From assembly GCA_016292575.1 (NCBI GenBank), contig JAEDIH010000024.1, positions 1-17,553 of the forward strand: a stretch of 17,553 nt of DNA. The letters run 5' to 3'. Every line of letters begins with the position of its first letter. Position 1 is the stretch's first letter. Made by a program: the position numbers and the translations under genes. The notes under the pieces are model-generated. The model did no database searches. It was not told the origin of the DNA and saw only the letters and a list, made by a program, of their open reading frames with translations. This DNA comes from Clostridiaceae bacterium (GTDB lineage Bacteria; Bacillota; Clostridia; Oscillospirales; Acutalibacteraceae). Shown in pieces: positions 15,793 through 17,553 of this stretch.

Positions 15793-15832
15793 TGCAGGAC
15801 GCTCAGTTTCTACCAACTGGCTCTTGCAATTA

Positions 15833-15849
15833 CGCAACCATTGGTTACG
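15833..15849. repeat. 17-bp near-perfect palindrome downstream of the GNAT gene
   Basis: CGCAACCATTGGTTACG has 8-bp arms with one mismatch around a central T. It lies 17 bases after the GNAT stop and about 80 bases upstream of the XRE start. There is no T-run on either side, so it is not a clear terminator; it may be a protein-binding site. Confidence 0.35.
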
Positions 15850-15865
15850 GGGGATTGTGTTTTCA

Positions 15866-16714
15866 TCACCATACAAGTGCATATTCCAAAACATGGCTGA
15901 GTAGCTTTCTTGGCTCGACTCCGAACTTCTCAGCCACAGCGATTATCTTGTCATCTATGTAGTGGAGGTTGTCTTCCTCACATTGTTCAAGCATTTTCTG
16001 ATCGTGAATCCATAGCTCGGCAATTCCTTTCGGAGTAGCTCCCAGCTTCTCAAACATTTTCTGGCTTGAAAAGTTGCTGGGATCAATCCTGACCTTAAAG
16101 GTCGATATACCTAAACGAGCTTTGAACTGATCCAACATCGCGCTTATGGCGATTGCTCCGATTCCTTGCTTCGTCCATTCCGGCTTTATCTCTATTGCGA
16201 GTTCCCACGGCTCAAGCGTTATGTTATTTACACCGCAATAGCCTATGTATGATCCGTCTTTCAGGATGGAACACATGAGGCTTTTGTCCTCGGTATGCTC
16301 TTTCCATACCATGTCACAATATACTTCTTCTTTGAGCATAGACTTCATGACAGAATACTCCCGCTGAATGTCAAGAAAGTACCCACGATCAGAGGGAGCA
16401 ACTTGTCTCAGCGTTACTGTTTCGTCCGAGCTAAGTATATTTCCTGACGCCCAGAACATAGTCTTGACTTTTGCGGCATCCTTTTCTGCAAGAGCAAGAT
16501 CAACTAAAGTGTCAGCGAGAGGGCTGTCTTCTGCTCTTCTAAGCAGTTTGATAGCTTCTTCCTTTTTCTCTTCAAACGATTTTCCATCCTCAGTCTCTAA
16601 TAAATCCAACACTTCCTGCAAGGTGGCGTTCAAACTTCCTTTAGCCGAGTTTTCGGCAACTGATCTGTTCCCCATAATACATTCTCCATTATCAAGCCTT
16701 ATGCGCTCCTTCAT
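15866..16714 (-). CDS. GNAT family N-acetyltransferase with N-terminal extension
   Basis: A 282-residue protein. Residues about 98-230 form a GNAT fold: TLRQVAPSDRGYFLDIQ at the start, YIGYCGVNNI as the central strand, ELAIEIKPEWTKQGIGAIAI as the acetyl-CoA-binding motif A, and RIDPSNFSSQKMFEKLGA as motif B. It would transfer an acetyl group to an amine on an unknown substrate in the cytoplasm; the fold resembles RimJ/RimL-type enzymes. Residues 1-97 are a helical extension not needed for the fold, and 235-282 a helical tail. The ATG at 16714 has AGGAGG 10 bases upstream; ATG at codon 14 has GGAG eight bases upstream and is a second possible start. It lies 52 bp after the DUF5714 gene, and the 18-bp palindrome shared with that gene sits in the gap. 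Confidence 0.88.
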   Translation of the reverse strand: MKERIRLDNGECIMGNRSVAENSAKGSLNATLQEVLDLLETEDGKSFEEKKEEAIKLLRRAEDSPLADTLVDLALAEKDAAKVKTMFWASGNILSSDETVTLRQVAPSDRGYFLDIQREYSVMKSMLKEEVYCDMVWKEHTEDKSLMCSILKDGSYIGYCGVNNITLEPWELAIEIKPEWTKQGIGAIAISAMLDQFKARLGISTFKVRIDPSNFSSQKMFEKLGATPKGIAELWIHDQKMLEQCEEDNLHYIDDKIIAVAEKFGVEPRKLLSHVLEYALVW

Positions 16715-16750
16715 GCTCCGGCTGCCTCCTTTCAGTTTCTAAATCAGTTC

Positions 16751-16768
16751 GACAAATTGGAATTTGTC
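16751..16768. promoter_or_regulatory. Shared palindrome, copy 1 (upstream of the GNAT gene)
   Basis: GACAAATTGGAATTTGTC: perfect 8-bp arms around a central GG. It overlaps the stop codon of the DUF5714 gene by two bases and lies 36 bases before the GNAT ATG, 5' of its AGGAGG. It matches copy 2 at 16 of 18 positions, and the two changes (C to T and G to A) are symmetric, so the dyad is conserved. It could be a repressor operator or a small RNA hairpin. Confidence 0.65.
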
Positions 16769-17462
16769 ACCCTGTATAGTTTTTGTGGAAATGGCATTTT
16801 TCCTGTCTGCATTGATTGTTCAAGTGTGAACGAGAGCAGACCACAGAGTTCAGCTTCATATCGATATGCAATTTTTCGCTCGTGAATTTGACCGCTTCGA
16901 TAATGGCAAGATAGGAATCTCTTTTACAGCAACGAGGGCCACCATTTTTGCCTATCGCATCTAACGCTCTTGCTGTCATTTGGTTGGATAATCCCCAAGC
17001 TTCACCTGCCAAAGGAGTGGCTTTCAAGGCAATGGAAATAAACATTCCCGTGCTGATACCCGCACCGCAAGCTCCCCAAAATCCGCAAGCACCGCCGGGA
17101 ACTTGCTTCCCTCTTTTCTGCATTTCTCCAAGTGCGGACGACAGATCAATTTCACCGCCTGCATTTTTGTAAGCAGTCAGAAGCGCCGAGCCGACCATCG
17201 TATGATGCTCGGGGCCATGCATATGGCAAGACGGCATACTCATCATTTTTTCCAAAATCGCAATAGGATCATCAGATTTGCTATTTAGGCAAATTGCAAT
17301 AATACTGTCCATTTCGCTTGTATGGCATTCATCGCAGACGAAATGACCGTTGACACATCTTGTTTTACTATATTGTTTTTTGTGGCAAAGCAAACATTCC
17401 ATTTCCTCATCTGCATTGAGGTATTCAAGCGGAGCTTTGCAAATCAAACATTCATCATTCAT
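16767..17462 (-). CDS. DUF5714 family Cys/His-rich protein
   Basis: A 231-residue protein. The N-terminus has metal-knuckle Cys pairs: C5-x2-C8, C23-x2-C26, then CVNGHFVCDECH at 36-47. The body has the family motifs HMHGPEHH at 80-87, GKQVPGGACGFWGACGAG at about 118-135 and GGPRCCKR at 174-181, with more Cys near the C-terminus (C209, C218, C223). I match this to DUF5714 from memory. The biochemical function of that family is not known to me; the conserved Cys/His suggest an Fe-S or other metal centre and possibly a redox or methyl-transfer role, which is inference. The start ATG has GAGG eight bases upstream, and the palindrome lies directly before that site. It is followed by the GNAT gene after 52 bp. 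Confidence 0.85.
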   Translation of the reverse strand: MNDECLICKAPLEYLNADEEMECLLCHKKQYSKTRCVNGHFVCDECHTSEMDSIIAICLNSKSDDPIAILEKMMSMPSCHMHGPEHHTMVGSALLTAYKNAGGEIDLSSALGEMQKRGKQVPGGACGFWGACGAGISTGMFISIALKATPLAGEAWGLSNQMTARALDAIGKNGGPRCCKRDSYLAIIEAVKFTSEKLHIDMKLNSVVCSRSHLNNQCRQEKCHFHKNYTG

Positions 17463-17474
17463 ATATGTTACCTC

Positions 17475-17492
17475 GATAAATTGGAATTTATC
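17475..17492. promoter_or_regulatory. Shared palindrome, copy 2 (upstream of the DUF5714 gene)
   Basis: GATAAATTGGAATTTATC: perfect 8-bp arms around GG, abutting the GAGG ribosome site and 12 bases from the ATG. A -10-like TATAGT lies just upstream on the minus strand (about 17504-17499), so a protein bound here would sit at the transcription start; as RNA the hairpin would sit against the ribosome site. Confidence 0.65.
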
Positions 17493-17553
17493 TGTCTACT
17501 ATAAAATCTATTCCTGCTTTTCTTGCTTGACTACACAGGTCTTTTGTCTGTAA

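Noticed and set aside
13866..16714. Idea that the XRE/zinc-ribbon/GNAT block is a mobile island
   Set aside because: No integrase, transposase, tRNA or direct repeats were found at its edges; the intron remnant alone does not show it.

Overview
The window looks like a chromosomal segment of a mid-GC anaerobic Clostridia-type Firmicute, probably a gut or rumen Oscillospiraceae/Lachnospiraceae-like organism. This rests on strong AGGAGG-type ribosome sites, a CooC/CooT/dehydratase-activase gene set, and a giant BspA-like LRR surface protein with the Cys-rich C-terminus typical of such bacteria. All genes I can support lie on the minus strand, so the biological order runs from high to low coordinates.

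Region 1 (about 17553-15756) holds a DUF5714 metal-binding-type protein and a GNAT acetyltransferase. Each is preceded by a near-identical 18-bp palindrome (GAYAAATTGGAATTTRTC on the plus strand), so the two probably share one regulator or RNA element.

Region 2 (about 15800-14070) is an XRE repressor-like gene with its own operator-like inverted repeat over an extended -10 promoter. It is followed 33 bp later by a 420-aa protein of unknown function with a C-terminal zinc ribbon. After it comes a gene-poor 378-bp stretch with a short fragment matching the 5' end of a group II intron and the promoter of the giant gene.

Region 3 (13691-2319) is one 3790-aa secreted protein. In order it has a signal peptide, about 28 BspA-type leucine-rich repeats, Cys-pair modules, Fn3/Ig-like domains, a PKD domain, a carboxypeptidase-regulatory-like domain, a long unassigned middle, a propeller-like region, CARDB-like domains, more Cys-pair modules, and a Cys/His-rich C-terminal module. 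Its LRR part carries three identical 144-bp DNA blocks. A strong hairpin terminator follows the stop.

Region 4 (about 2114-1) is a tightly packed operon with overlapping genes: a possible 21-aa Cys peptide, a CooC-type ATPase, a protein resembling part of acetyl-CoA synthase (AcsB/CdhC), a His-rich 71-aa protein, a CooT-type nickel-binding protein, and the first 88 bases of a 2-hydroxyacyl-CoA-dehydratase-type activase. Together these suggest an ATP-driven system that loads or reduces a nickel or iron-sulfur cofactor. The target enzyme is presumably just left of the window. This is the most interesting part of the window.
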